In this document: positions 1 through 10,019 of the stretch, piece by piece
Layout: each line of letters begins with the position of its first letter
Position numbering within the stretch: the first letter of the stretch is position 1
Assembly: GCA_051453625.1 (NCBI GenBank)
Contig: JBOZIK010000001.1
Coordinates: 139,430,968 to 139,494,967 of the forward strand
DNA from: Welwitschia mirabilis
Lineage: Eukaryota; Gnetophyta; Gnetopsida; Welwitschiales
Direction: 5' to 3'
Length of the DNA: 64,000 bases
Notes under the pieces: generated by a model
The model's database searches: none
What the model was told of the DNA's origin: nothing
What the model saw: only the letters and a program-made list of their open reading frames with translations
Position numbers and translations under genes: made by a program

Positions 1-31
1 CTCCAATGTGGCTAATCCACCTAAAAAACTA

Positions 32-277
32 TTAAAAAAATACAACAAATCTTTTACCTGCAAAGTGAGGTTGATGTTTTTTGATTTTACTCTTTTCAAA
101 ACTTGATTCCAAATCATTCTTTTTCTTGGTTAGGAATTTTATAACCTTGTTTAGCTCATTAATCCTTTTGGCTAGTTTTTCACACTCTTGATATAACTCT
201 TGGTAAGTGTATTGTAAATCATCTTCATCTTGGACTGAGGTTTTTGGCAGATTTTGCAATGATAGCATAAAAGCCAT
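32..277 (-). pseudogene. Copia gag C-terminal remnant (element B)
   Basis: An 81-codon open frame encoding the tail of a Copia-type Gag polyprotein. Residues about 22-60 form a charged, heptad-like helix (YQELYQECEKLAKRINELNK) that closely matches the helix after the zinc knuckle in element A (about 5176-5330, plus strand). The N-terminal MAFM also matches the corresponding part of A. The apparent ATG is internal to gag and is not a true start. Capsid and nucleocapsid are deleted upstream. It is a relic and not a host gene; the family assignment rests on the match to A and on the adjacent PBS and LTR. Confidence 0.7.
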
Positions 278-510
278 AAAGGATAATATTATTTTTCTAT
301 TGACTTTTGAAGAATTTTTTTTGTCTTTTTCACTTAATTCTTATGACTCTTTTCTTTCTGTAATCTATTAAAACATATAACCATATACTATCTAAAGAAA
401 ATAGATATAGATGCAGGTATTTAGGGAGAGCATGCTAAAAAATTCATCAAAGAGAATATCCATTAAAGAGTTCTAAGTCTAGATTAATTAATACCTAAGG
501 ACTGACTTAA

Positions 511-526
511 CCTAGCTCTGATATCA
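511..526 (-). other. primer-binding site, element B (tRNA-iMet type)
   Basis: Minus-strand TGATATCAGAGCTAGG differs at two positions from TGGTATCAGAGCCAGG, the complement of the initiator-Met tRNA 3' end used by most plant Copia elements. It sits two bases inside the LTR end. Confidence 0.8.
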
Positions 527-1193
527 AATGATAGGATCGAGAACCCTAAAAGAGGGGGAGGGGTGTGAATAGGTTCTTTTAAAAAATAAAATCCAAAAAT
601 GCATTAGGTAATATAATCATCACTTGCATATAAAAATAATAAAATCAAGATTAAACATATAAGAAATAAAAAACTAAATGTAAGGAATCAAAAGATACTA
701 AAACATAAACTACCAGTTTAGATGCATGCAAGAATTATAGTGGTTTGGGAACTCCCCTACTCCACTCTTGATGATCAGCTTCTTTCAAGCTTGATCTCAG
801 ATCTCCGTTACTCCATAGGTTTTTCCAGATTTATTTGTAATCTTTACAAGTGGATTTTTATATGCTAAATATCAATCTTTAATAATGAACTTTTACAGGC
901 TAAGTTTCAACCTTTGAAGTCAAATGGAAATGATGAAATATAGCCTTGGTAGCTCTGATGTCACATGTTTAGTATCAGTACAATGAATGGATCTCTTCTC
1001 TAATAGAATACAAAGATGAAATCCTTAGATCTGATTTTGAGTGAAGTTTTTTGGTCAAGAATAGATCTCCTCAATCAGATATGAATCTATACAATGATGT
1101 GTCAATGAAAAAATCACTTGATCTTTCAGATCCAGAATGAATATGCCAATTTAGAAAAGTGCTAAAAGATCTCTAGGTTATCTTTTGTTTAGT

Positions 1194-1201
1194 TATTTAT
1201 A
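1194..1201 (-). promoter_or_regulatory. TATA box of LTR B
   Basis: TATAAATA on the minus strand, at the same place in the LTR as the TATAAATA boxes of both element A LTRs. It is the likely RNA polymerase II promoter of the element. Confidence 0.6.
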
Positions 1202-1388
1202 ATAGAGGGTTATTAGGATTTATTACAAATGAATTGCATCTTTAATATCTATAAATGGCTATAAAACAGCTAGTTAATGGCTAGGTACTGGATATCATTT
1301 ACAACTTTTGCTTTTCTACACCGTCTGATCAACCCCACAAAAATTCGGTCGATTCCATGAGAACTTATTCAACCCCATCCTAGGTCTA

Positions 1389-1613
1389 GTCAATCCCTTG
1401 TCTCTTGGTCTGGAACTATGGATTTTTAGCTTCTCAAGTTTGGTTGACCCCATTAATATTTGGTTGACTCCTCTCCTCTCAGTCTAAGACTTAACTATAA
1501 ACTCTTAAAATTCAGTCAATCCCATGAATATTGGCTTGACCCCTTTCCTCTCAGTCTGGGATTATTGGTTCTTGAGATTACATGTCGTTCAACCCTTTTA
1601 TAATCTAGTTGAC
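1389..1613 (-). promoter_or_regulatory. cluster of W-box-like TTGAC motifs in U3 of LTR B
   Basis: Six TTGAC or GTCAA cores occur in 225 bases (1389, 1444, 1474, 1515, 1536, 1609), several as TTGACC or TTGACT. TTGAC(C/T) is the established binding core of plant WRKY factors. The same kind of cluster is present in both LTRs of element A. That WRKY factors act here is inference. Confidence 0.5.
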
Positions 1614-1838
1614 CCCTCTAGATGTGATTTAATTATTTGTAACTACTTCAGGTGTGGTTGCCCTCTTTAGAATTTGATCGGCCCTGACTGGAGATAAACA
1701 TAACTAAGCAATTTCTCTAGTGCAATTTGGTCCAAATCTTTTACCTGTAAAGGTCAATCTCATTTGCACACAATATGTAACAATTTTCACTACACCAAAG
1801 AAATTAGTTTGATATCAATTGGCAAATATAATCTAACA

Positions 1839-2649
1839 TATTATAACTCATGACTCTAACCTTTAAACTATACTAAGGAAGTATCATATCTATTGAACTA
1901 ACCAGTTAGGGTAGAACTCAGCTTAGTAGTCTAGATTCTCAAATACTCTGTACATAAATAATGAACTATGGAATCAAATCAAAGTGAAATTTCCCTATGG
2001 TTAAATTAGTTCCTTTCATTCTCTTGGAGGATGTCATCCATGACATTAAGCACTTTGCACAAAAATCTAGGGAGAAGCCTTACCTATACTCACAATGTTC
2101 ATCTTTATCTAAGATTATCTTAATCTAAACAAGCAGAATTTAGATTTCCTAATGGACATAGGAGTAGCAAAAGGAGTTGGAATGTTGTTGGAGTTAGAGG
2201 CCATTTCTCAATATGGTATTAATAGAACTTGATTTAGTTTGGAAAATATATGTTAAGTTAGATTGATCAAGGCATTGAACACTATATATTCATAAAAAGT
2301 AATATTTATAATTTCAGATTGAGTGATTCTTGGACGTACCTAATTTGCTAATTTACTAACTATTAGAAAAGATCTATTTAATCTAGAATATTCTAAATTA
2401 AAATATACTTCTTTTAACATTTTTATAGATATCATGTTAATTGCGACTGTGTCCTTAGCTAGATTCACCAATTTGAAGGGTCTTTTTTAAGTAACCTTCA
2501 TTTCACAAAGACCCTCTTCAAATCCTTAAATAAGCTAAAGAATCTGTTTTTGATGATGTGTTAAAAGATACACATCATCTATTAAAGGATCCTTCAATAA
2601 ATGGAAAACCCACTTTCATAGTATCTTCCAAAATTTCTTGTGTTTTAAC
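1839..2649. other. spacer between two divergent Copia elements
   Basis: AT-rich sequence between the 5' LTRs of B (minus) and A (plus). I see no gene, RNA or clear repeat. Short open stretches have no recognisable motif. Confidence 0.5.
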
Positions 2650-4028
2650 TATTGGATAATATATTATCAAATGATGTCAAACTAATATTTCTTATATAAC
2701 AAATGATATATGCTTTTATGTAGAAGAGTTTGAACTTTTGTATGTTAAAAGTTGAAATAAAATATGCACCAGAAATATATCTAGTTGATTTACTCTCTAA
2801 AGGAGTCAACTGAATCCTAAAGGAGTCGACCACATCTAAAGCTTTCAAAGAAGAAATGAAATAAACCTAGAGGGCTCAACCAAATTCTACTAAGGTCAAT
2901 TGAACCTGTAACCTAGAGAATCAGTGTCCGTAAACTGAATGATAAAAGATCAATTGGATTTTCATGGGATCAACCAACATTAAGGACTTAACAGATAGTA
3001 TGTTCAAACCAAGAGATAAAGGATCAACTAAATCCAAGATGGTATCATCCAGACTAGGATCGACATGACCCAAATGGGGTCGATAGGACTTGGAGACATA
3101 AAAATCTAGCACAACTAAATTTTTCTCTCGCGTGACCTTTGTAATTCAAGGCATCACATGGGATTGACCAAAATTTTATGGAGTTGACCAAATGACATGA
3201 AAAAGAAATTTTTCTAAACATTATGTACCTATTATCTAGCCATTAAGTACTCATTTTCTAGCCATTTATAACTATTGGAGGTACAAATTAATTATAATAA
3301 ATCCTAATAGCCTTCCAGTATAAATAGCTAAGCTATAGATGACTAAGAGATTTTTTGGCACCATTCTCACTTAGCTAAATCATTTTGGATTTGAAAGATT
3401 AAGTTGTATATTGACTCTGCTATCAGTGTTGTATCTTGACTTCTACACATCTGACTAAAATAAATCTATTATTGGCACATGTATTACATTCAAAATCAGA
3501 TCTAAAGCATCATTTGTGTATTACTACAGGAGGAGAACTCCATCTTTTGTATTAATTTCAGAAGGGGTAATATTTATGCAATCAAGACATTACTATATTA
3601 CTGTTATTATTTTCTAGAGGTTGAGACTAAGCCTTGAAAATTCTATGCTATAGGTTGAGACTAAGCCTTGAAAAATCCATTGTGAAGGTTGAGACTTAGC
3701 CTAAAAAAGTCCATTTGTAAAGGTTATAGGTAAATCTAGAATTCCTGATGAAGTAACAGAGATCCAAGATCTAGCTTGGGAGAAGCTGATCATTGAGAGT
3801 GAAGTAGGAGAGTTCTTGAACCACTATAAATCTAGCTTATATCAAATTGGTAGTTTTGTGTTTTTCAGTTTTTGATTCTTTACTTTAAGTATCTTATTGT
3901 TTTATGGACATTCTACATTATTTTATTTTTTATATGTAAGCTGTATTTCAAATAGTTTTATTTGAGATTATTCATTAAAGTTTTAAAAGAATCTATTCAC
4001 TCCTCCTCTAGGATTTTCCATCCTATTA
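2650..4028 (+). repeat. 5' LTR of Copia element A
   Basis: It begins TATTGGAT (probably decayed from TGTTGGAT), ends ..TCCTATTA, and is followed directly by the PBS. It is collinear with 8628-9985 and, inverted, with 529-1838. U3 (about 2790-3190) has many GGTCAA/GTCGAC/TTGACC-type motifs. The TATA box is at 3319-3326. Confidence 0.85.
3319..3326 (+). promoter_or_regulatory. TATA box of 5' LTR A
   Basis: TATAAATA in the conserved context ccagTATAAATAgcta; the 3' LTR has the same context. Confidence 0.6.
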
Positions 4029-4030
4029 TT

Positions 4031-4046
4031 TGGTATCAGAGATTGA
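4031..4046 (+). other. primer-binding site, element A (tRNA-iMet type)
   Basis: TGGTATCAGAG is a perfect 11-base match to the start of the Copia initiator-Met PBS; the following bases have diverged. It lies two bases after the LTR end. Confidence 0.85.
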
Positions 4047-4094
4047 TTGTGTCTTCAATAGATTTTAACCAATCTTGACCTTAAAACCCTAAAA

Positions 4095-5333
4095 ATGAGT
4101 AACCATTATAATGAATTTTCAACCAGTCTTTTACCAATGTTCGATGGTTTTAACTATACCTATTAGAAAGATAAGATGAGAATATTTCTCAGATTCCTCG
4201 ATGCCGACATAGATGAAGTTATTTACAAAGGTCATATTATGCCTATGATAATCCAAACTGATGTAAATGGAAATACTACCCTAGTTCCTAAATCCTAAAA
4301 CCAATGCTCAGCCATAGATAAGGAAAAAGATACCATAGATTCCTATTCTCTTAATGCAATTTTTTATGCAGTGTGTGCAGATAAATTTAAATGATAGTAA
4401 ACTATAACCATACTAAGGAAGCTTGGGACATTCTTGAAGTAGCACATGAAGGAACCTTAACTATTAAACAAGTCAAACTTCATATGCTTATTTCTAAATA
4501 TGGATGAAGAATAAACTTTGCAAGAAATTTTTACTAGACCTACAGATATTATGAACTCAATGACAAGCCTTGAAGAAGGCATGGAGAAAATAAAATTGAT
4601 AAGAAAAGTCTTGAGATTCCTACCTAAGAGATTTGAACTGAAGGTGATAGCAATATGGCATTAAAAGAACTTCAAGATAATCTTCAAACCTCTGAGCTTA
4701 AGTCTATTAAAAATAAAAGAAATGGTATTGCTTTAAAATATGTATAGTAAGACTATAGATTTAACAGATCAAATAAAGAACTCGATAATGATGAAGTGGC
4801 TCTTCTAACTAGATGATTCAAAAATTTTCTTTATAGGAAAAAGAAAGGTGAATCAAGTAGGAATTCAAAAAGAAGTAATTAAAAACAAAGAAAGAAGCAA
4901 GAAAAGAGAAAGAAAATCCAATGCTACTCATGCAAAGGATTTGGACACATGGCTAATAAGTGTCTTAACACTAGGAGAGACAACAAAAAGTTAAGAAATC
5001 CCTTATTTATGGCTACTTGGTATAATAAAGATGATGAAGATGAGAAAAACTATTTAGATCATGGATCAAACAGATATAGAAGGTTATCTTTCATGGCTTT
5101 TATGCCATTACTTAAAAATGTTCTTAATACATCAATATTAAATGATTTAGATATAATTGACAAAGAATAAAAGCTAAAAGATACATATCAGAAGTTGTAT
5201 GAGGAGTATGAAAAGCTAGCTAAGAGAATAAATGAGTTAAACAAAATAGTGAAGATTTTTATCAAAGAAAAGGAAGAAGTGGAAGAGAAATATAATGTGC
5301 TCAAATCTGATTACATTAAGCTAACTTCTTAGG
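4095..5333 (+). pseudogene. Copia gag pseudogene (element A)
   Basis: Gag forms the virus-like particle and binds element RNA. The frame starts at ATG 4095, 64 bases after the PBS. Near the N-terminus LPMFDGFNY followed by KDKMRIFL matches the conserved Copia Gag motif FDG-NY-WKDKM; the expected Trp codon is TAG at 4164. A perfect CX2CX4HX4C zinc knuckle, CYSCKGFGHMANKC, is at 4922-4963. A charged helix (KLYEEYEKLAKRINELNK) follows at about 5176-5330. Several in-frame stops and frame shifts break it. A second knuckle-like CHFCGKFDHLK lies near 5502-5535 and lacks its last Cys. Confidence 0.85.
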
Positions 5334-5694
5334 TAAAATATTTTTCTTATTTTGTAAACAAATTTTTTGGTAGCTCTTTTAAATTGGAACAGATGCTTGA
5401 AGTATGAAAGCCCATTGGAGACAGATTAAGTATTGGCTTTAGTACATAAAAATTGTAAAAATAGGTAAACCACATAAGTAAGTATGTGCCTAATCTTTTG
5501 TGTCATTTTTGTGGTAAGTTTGATCATTTAAAACCTTTTTATAAAGTTGGACAATTAATGCTTTTCACTAAAAATGTAAGCATATTGTCTTTTAAGTTTA
5601 TTTCAAAGAAAAATGTACTACCTAAGTCAAATAAGACTAAGTGAATTAAAGCTAATAATCTTCAAAGTTTTTTGACATAAATAAATTTTAGAGG

Positions 5695-6070
5695 ACCACG
5701 TATGAAAAGTTGGTATCTCGACAGTGGTTGCTCAAGACATATGTTAAGAGATAAGTTAAGTTTTCAAAACTTAAAAATAATAAATAAAGGAGAAGTCATC
5801 TTTGGAAATAACAAAATAGCACAAATAGAAGGTACATGATGCATAAAGAGAGGTATGTTATCTAAACTTAATAATATACTTTATATTAATGGTTTGAAAC
5901 ATAATTTATTAAGTGTGAGTCAACCTTGTGACAAAGGAAATAGAATAATTTTTGAAAAATTAAAAAGAACTATTGTGAATGAAAAAACAGATGCTTCTAT
6001 TTTTCTTGTAAAATGTGTGGATAATGCATATAGAATATATATTAATTTGATTGACCAATTAATCCATTAA
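5695..6070 (+). pseudogene. Copia aspartic protease / pre-integrase remnant (element A)
   Basis: The segment encodes WYLDSGCSRHM at about 5711-5743, the classic active-site motif of plant Copia retropepsin, with the catalytic DSG intact. It is followed by a GLKHNLLSVSQ motif (about 5893-5925) typical of the protease to GAG-pre-integrase region. One TGA (5838-5840) interrupts the frame, and the part after it (5855-6070) stays open. After 6070 the polyprotein stops: no zinc-binding integrase head, DDE core or RT follows. The enzyme would cleave the Gag-Pol precursor in the particle. Broken copy, confidently identified. Confidence 0.85.
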
Positions 6071-6224
6071 AATCATGATGTTAGACTAAATTTTAATGAA
6101 ACTAAATGTTATTCTGTAAAATCTAATAAAATACCTAGTTTCTATAGTTAATCTATTAATCATAAATATGATCTAGGGGTTAAGTCACCATTCCTTAGCT
6201 GATTGCAAGGTAGTTAATTAGATT

Positions 6225-6430
6225 TAGGATTTGGTCGACTAGATGTGGTCAGTCGACTGGCCTAAGAGCCCAATTAACCAGACCCCTTCCTGTACTGTAG
6301 ACCTATATCTTGAAGGGTTAACCAGAGCCTTGAGTAATCAATTATACCTAATGGATTATAGTGTGGAAGTATTATTAGTGGATCTAATTTCTTTCTCAAA
6401 TTTACCTTATTTACTTTAGTCTATAAAAAT
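6225..6430 (+). promoter_or_regulatory. possible internal promoter before the extra ORF of element A
   Basis: Two GTCGAC motifs (6234-6239, 6252-6257) and further GGTTAACC-like motifs are followed by TATAAAAA at 6422-6429, then by a pyrimidine-rich leader and an ORF starting at 6637. The layout resembles the U3-TATA arrangement of this family's LTR, where GGTCGAC/GGTCAAC repeats precede a TATA box. Promoter function is inference. Confidence 0.35.
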
Positions 6431-6636
6431 GATATAATCCTACCTTGATTTTATTGTGTTCTAGCCCTTTCTAGCTCTTAGTTCTAGTGTTTTTCTTTCA
6501 AGATATAGAGCTTTTAATTTTAGATATAGTGTTTTTCTCAGTACTTTTTTTTAAGGGTCTTAGAATGACTATAAAGTTTTCCAGGAGAAGAGAAAAGAAA
6601 GATTCTTTAAGAAAACCATCCTACTTCTACTAAGGA

Positions 6637-7565
6637 ATGTCAGATGAAGATATTGAAAAGTTCTGTAACAAGTTTGAGAAGAAAGCTATGTATCAAGAGC
6701 AATCTATAGCTACATCAAAGCTCAAGATACTCAGAGAAGTCATCCAGCTCTTAAGAGATCAAGAACTCGACCATTTCGTAAATGTCTTAGGTGCTGCTTA
6801 TCCATTTCTTACTAGGATGTTTTATTATAATGATTTTTTTGACTGTGATTCTAGGACTCTTGAAATTCTTATTTTAGACAAAAGGATGAGAGTGATAGTA
6901 AATCTCATTACTTAGCTGAATGATCTTCGAAGGGAAGACTATGAGGAGTTTTATCCTTTTAGAAATACCATGGAAGACAAACCTGCAGTTACCAGAGAGC
7001 TTTGTAGTAGGATGCATTCTTGGAAACATACCTTGTCTACCTCTTTGTTGACTCTTAAATATCGTTTTCTTCATTTAGTTTTCACTTATAAATTTTGACC
7101 TCCTACTATTAATTCTATTTGATGTATTTAGCAAGAACTAAGCATTTTATTGATTCTTCTATCATAATATTGAAGAATATGACCTCACAACTGGAGTACC
7201 ACAAAAATAGGGCTTTACCCTACTTCTTGTTTATCATTAATATCTGTCGTCATTATCATGTTAAACTCCATCCTAAGTTGGAAACACTTTAGCTAATATT
7301 ACCCATTAAGTATATGACCTTATCTTGCATGCATATATTTACCCCCTTAAAGAAATATCCTTCTAAAACCCCAAAGGAAGTATCTCTAGATGAGACTATT
7401 TCATATCTGAAATGGATTAACTTCTACACTAGACACATGAAAGAATCCCTCATTGCTACTAGATATGACATAGAAGATACCTTAGCAAAGGCTACCGGTT
7501 CAACCCATACTGGAGGAGATGAGGAAGAAAAAGAGGAAGACTCTAAAGAAGAGGAAGAAGAATAA
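6637..7565 (+). pseudogene. extra 3' ORF of element A, resembles plant 'transposon protein' ORFs
   Basis: The N-terminal 92 codons are open (6637-6915), and coding character continues with stops and shifts to an acidic Glu-rich tail (7518-7562). The pattern 'AAYPFLTRMFYYNDFF...' followed by short beta-like segments resembles the start of the domain of unknown function in many plant retroelement proteins annotated as putative plant transposon protein. These often end in a charged tail. In Copia elements of the SIRE/Maximus group an extra ORF sits at this place. No transmembrane segment or enzymatic motif is seen. The function is unknown; the family resemblance is judged by eye only. Confidence 0.45.
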
Positions 7566-7820
7566 GAGGAGGAATATAATTAAAATCCTTTTATTTTTCA
7601 GTTTATGTTTGGTGTGCTTTCTTTTATTTTTAGAGAGTTTTAGTTGTGCTTATGTGTTAGATTTTAGTTATATTCTCTTGATGAGCACTTATTTTCCTTG
7701 TAATCCTTAAATGTTAGTCTTGTAATGCTTTACTCATAATGCAAATTAGTTATCTATTTTAGCATAATTTTTGTATCATTTTACATCATTTGATATATCT
7801 CATTTTGGTAGTGTGATATT
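7566..7820 (+). other. 3' non-coding part of element A
   Basis: T-rich sequence after the extra ORF. A 63-codon open frame (7519-7710) overlapping the acidic tail is low-complexity and not regarded as a gene. Confidence 0.4.
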
Positions 7821-8311
7821 ACAGGTGCTTATTTTGGAAAGCTTAAAAGTGATTTTAATATTTCACAATGCACTAAAATATTTATATCATCTAACTAAAT
7901 AAGTGTTCTTGATCAAATTTTAATTCTCATTGTGCTTTCTTAATTTCTAAGTTATTCATAATTATATTGGTTACATTCAAAAGCAAAAAATAGTGTTTAG
8001 TTAAAATACCTTAAACTTGGATTATTACTATGGCATAATNNNNNNNNNNNNNNNNNNNNNNNNNNNNNNNNNNNNNNNNNNNNNNNNNNNNNNNNNNNNN
8101 NNNNNNNNNNNNNNNNNNNNNNNNNNNNNNNNNNNNNNNCTAATTTTGAAAAGCTTAAAAGTGATTTTAACATTTTAAAATGCACCAAAATATTTGTGTC
8201 ATCTAACTAAATAAGTGTTCTTGATTACATTATGGTTTTCATTGTGCTTTCTTAATTCCTTGTTCAAATTACCTTAACTTATCTTAAACTTGGATTATTA
8301 CTATGGCATAA
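7821..8311 (+). repeat. imperfect tandem duplication interrupted by a 100-N gap
   Basis: The block starting attttggaaagcttaaaag at 7831 recurs at 8143. The block ttaaacttggattattac at 8011 recurs at 8284. The two offsets (312 and 273 bases, gap included) differ, so the copies differ by indels. The gap 8040-8139 lies between the copies, so copy number is uncertain. Confidence 0.7.
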
Positions 8312-8614
8312 TATTAGGAGAAGAAAATTTGATATTTTTGGACACATATCTAAGGTTTTTATTTCTTTGCCATTAATATCAAAAGGGGAGAAAATATAGT
8401 GTTTTTAAAGTATTTTTCTCTCAAACATATGTAGTGTTTTATCAAAGGAGGTAAAAATGGTTTATTTTAGAAATATGTTACCTTTTACTTAAAATTGTTT
8501 ATATGGCTTGGTGAAAAGGAGAGCCTTTATTATGATAATGTGCCTCAAATTTGTTTGGTAAAAAAACTTAAATCTGTTTGCTTTTGAAATCACTTATTTA
8601 TTTACCATCAATAT

Positions 8615-8627
8615 TAAAGGGGGAGAT
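8615..8627 (+). other. polypurine tract, element A
   Basis: AAAGGGGGAGAT directly precedes the 3' LTR. It is the usual PPT form of this Copia group and primes plus-strand DNA synthesis. Confidence 0.8.
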
Positions 8628-9985
8628 TATTGGATTATATATTACCAATTGATCTCAAACTAATATTTCTTGTATAGTAAATGTTGTATACTTTTGTGTA
8701 GAAGAGTTTAAGTTTTTGAAAGTTAAAAGATGGAACAAAATATGCACTAGAAACCTGCCTAGTTGATTTACCCTATAGAGGAGTCACCCACAACTAAAGC
8801 TATCACAGAAAAAAGAACTAAATCTAGAGGGGTCAACTAGATTCTACTGAGGTCGACTAAAGCTATAACCTAGAGAATTAGTATCCTTAAATCGAATGGC
8901 AAGGAGTTGACCAAATTTTCATGGGGTCAACCAACTTTGAGGACCTGACAGACAGTATGCTCAGACCGAGAGACAAGGAGTCAATCATACATAGGATGGG
9001 GTTGATCGGATTGGGATCAACCAGGCCTAAATGAAGTCAACCAAACTTAGAGATGTAAAAACCTAGGGTAACTGAATTCTTCTCTCAAGTGACCTATGTA
9101 ATTCATGGTACTACATGGAGTCGACTAGACTTTTGTGTGGTTGACCAAATGGTATAAAAAAGAAATTTTTATAAACATTATGTATTTGTTATCTAGTCAT
9201 TAGGTAGTTGTTTTCTAGTCATTTATAACCATTGGAGGTGTAAATCAATTGTAATAAATCCTAATATCCTTCCACTATAAATAGCTAAGTTATAGATGGT
9301 TAACAGATCTTTTGGCATCATTCTCATTTGGCTAAATCATTTTAGATCTAAAAGATCAAGTTGTGTATTAACTCTACTATCCTATTGTATCTTGGCTTCT
9401 ACACATCTAACTAGAGGAGATCTACTATTGGTGCATGTATTGCATTAAAAGTCAGATCTAGAGCATAATTGGTATATTTCTATAGGAGAAGATCTCCATA
9501 TTTTCTACTAATTTCAGAACAGGTGATATTTATGTAATCAAGGCATCACTACATTACTACTATTATTTTCTAGAGGTTGAGACTAAGCCTTGAAAATTCT
9601 GTGCTATAGGTTGAGTCTAAGCCTTAAAAAGTCCATTGTGAAGATTGAGATTTAGCTTGGAAAGGTCTGTTTGTAAAGGTTACAGGTGAACCTAGAATGT
9701 TTGGTGAAGTAACAGAGATCCGAGATCTAGCTTGAGAGAAGCTGATTATCTAGAGTGGAGTAGGAAAGTTTCTAAATCACTATAAATCTAGCTTGTATCA
9801 AATTGATAGTTTTGTGTTTTTCTATTTTTTGATTCTTTACTTTTAGTATCTTATTATTTTATGCACATTCTAGATTGATTTATTTTTCATATACAAGTTG
9901 TATTTCAAATAGTTTTATTTCAGATTATTTGTTAAAGTTTTGAAAGAAACTATTCATCCCCTCTCTAGGGTTCTTGATCCTATCA
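8628..9985 (+). repeat. 3' LTR of Copia element A
   Basis: Starts TATTGGATTATAT right after the PPT and ends ..GATCCTATCA. It is collinear with the 5' LTR. GTCAA/TTGAC cores are at 8832, 8907, 8926, 8980, 9036 and 9141. The TATA box is at 9276-9283. Confidence 0.85.
9276..9283 (+). promoter_or_regulatory. TATA box of 3' LTR A
   Basis: TATAAATA in the same context as in the 5' LTR. Confidence 0.6.
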
Positions 9986-10019
9986 TTTAATTCTTTGTTA
10001 TTCCTTTTCCACTCTTAGC

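Larger units (their letters stand above)
1..526 (-). mobile_element. Copia element B, 5' internal end (truncated by window edge)
   Basis: Read on the minus strand, this is the stretch just inside the 5' LTR of a Copia element: PBS, short leader, then a gag C-terminal remnant. It is the same family as element A at 2650-9985. Only about 230 bases separate the PBS from the surviving gag segment, against about 1 kb in element A. The capsid and zinc-knuckle part of gag is therefore missing. The rest of the element lies beyond the left edge. Confidence 0.75.
529..1838 (-). repeat. 5' LTR of Copia element B
   Basis: A 1.31 kb LTR on the minus strand that keeps the TG...CA ends: minus-strand TGTTAGATT at 1838, and ..CTATCA ending at 529. 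It matches both LTRs of element A along its length, including the first 40 bases, the TATA region and the block around 'gagtggagtagg' near the 3' end. The U3 part carries repeated TTGAC/GTCAA motifs. A TATTTATA (TATAAATA on the minus strand) lies at 1194-1201. Confidence 0.85.
2650..9985 (+). mobile_element. Copia element A, full-length, non-autonomous and decayed
   Basis: A 7.3 kb element with two LTRs (2650-4028 and 8628-9985), a tRNA-iMet PBS, gag, part of protease, an extra 3' ORF and a polypurine tract. Only about 2.5 kb lies between the protease fragment and the PPT, and that space holds the extra ORF and non-coding sequence. No integrase DDE, RT or RNase H motif is seen. Copia elements with an extra 3' ORF are known (SIRE/Maximus type); this looks like a derivative that lost pol. 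The LTRs differ at 9 of the first 60 aligned positions, so the insertion is old. The flanks ttaac (2645-2649) and tttaa (9986-9990) are only roughly alike, so no clean target duplication is claimed. Confidence 0.8.

Noticed and set aside
2645-9990. Exact 5-base target-site duplication of element A
   Set aside because: ttaac and tttaa match only with a one-base shift; too short and uncertain to claim.
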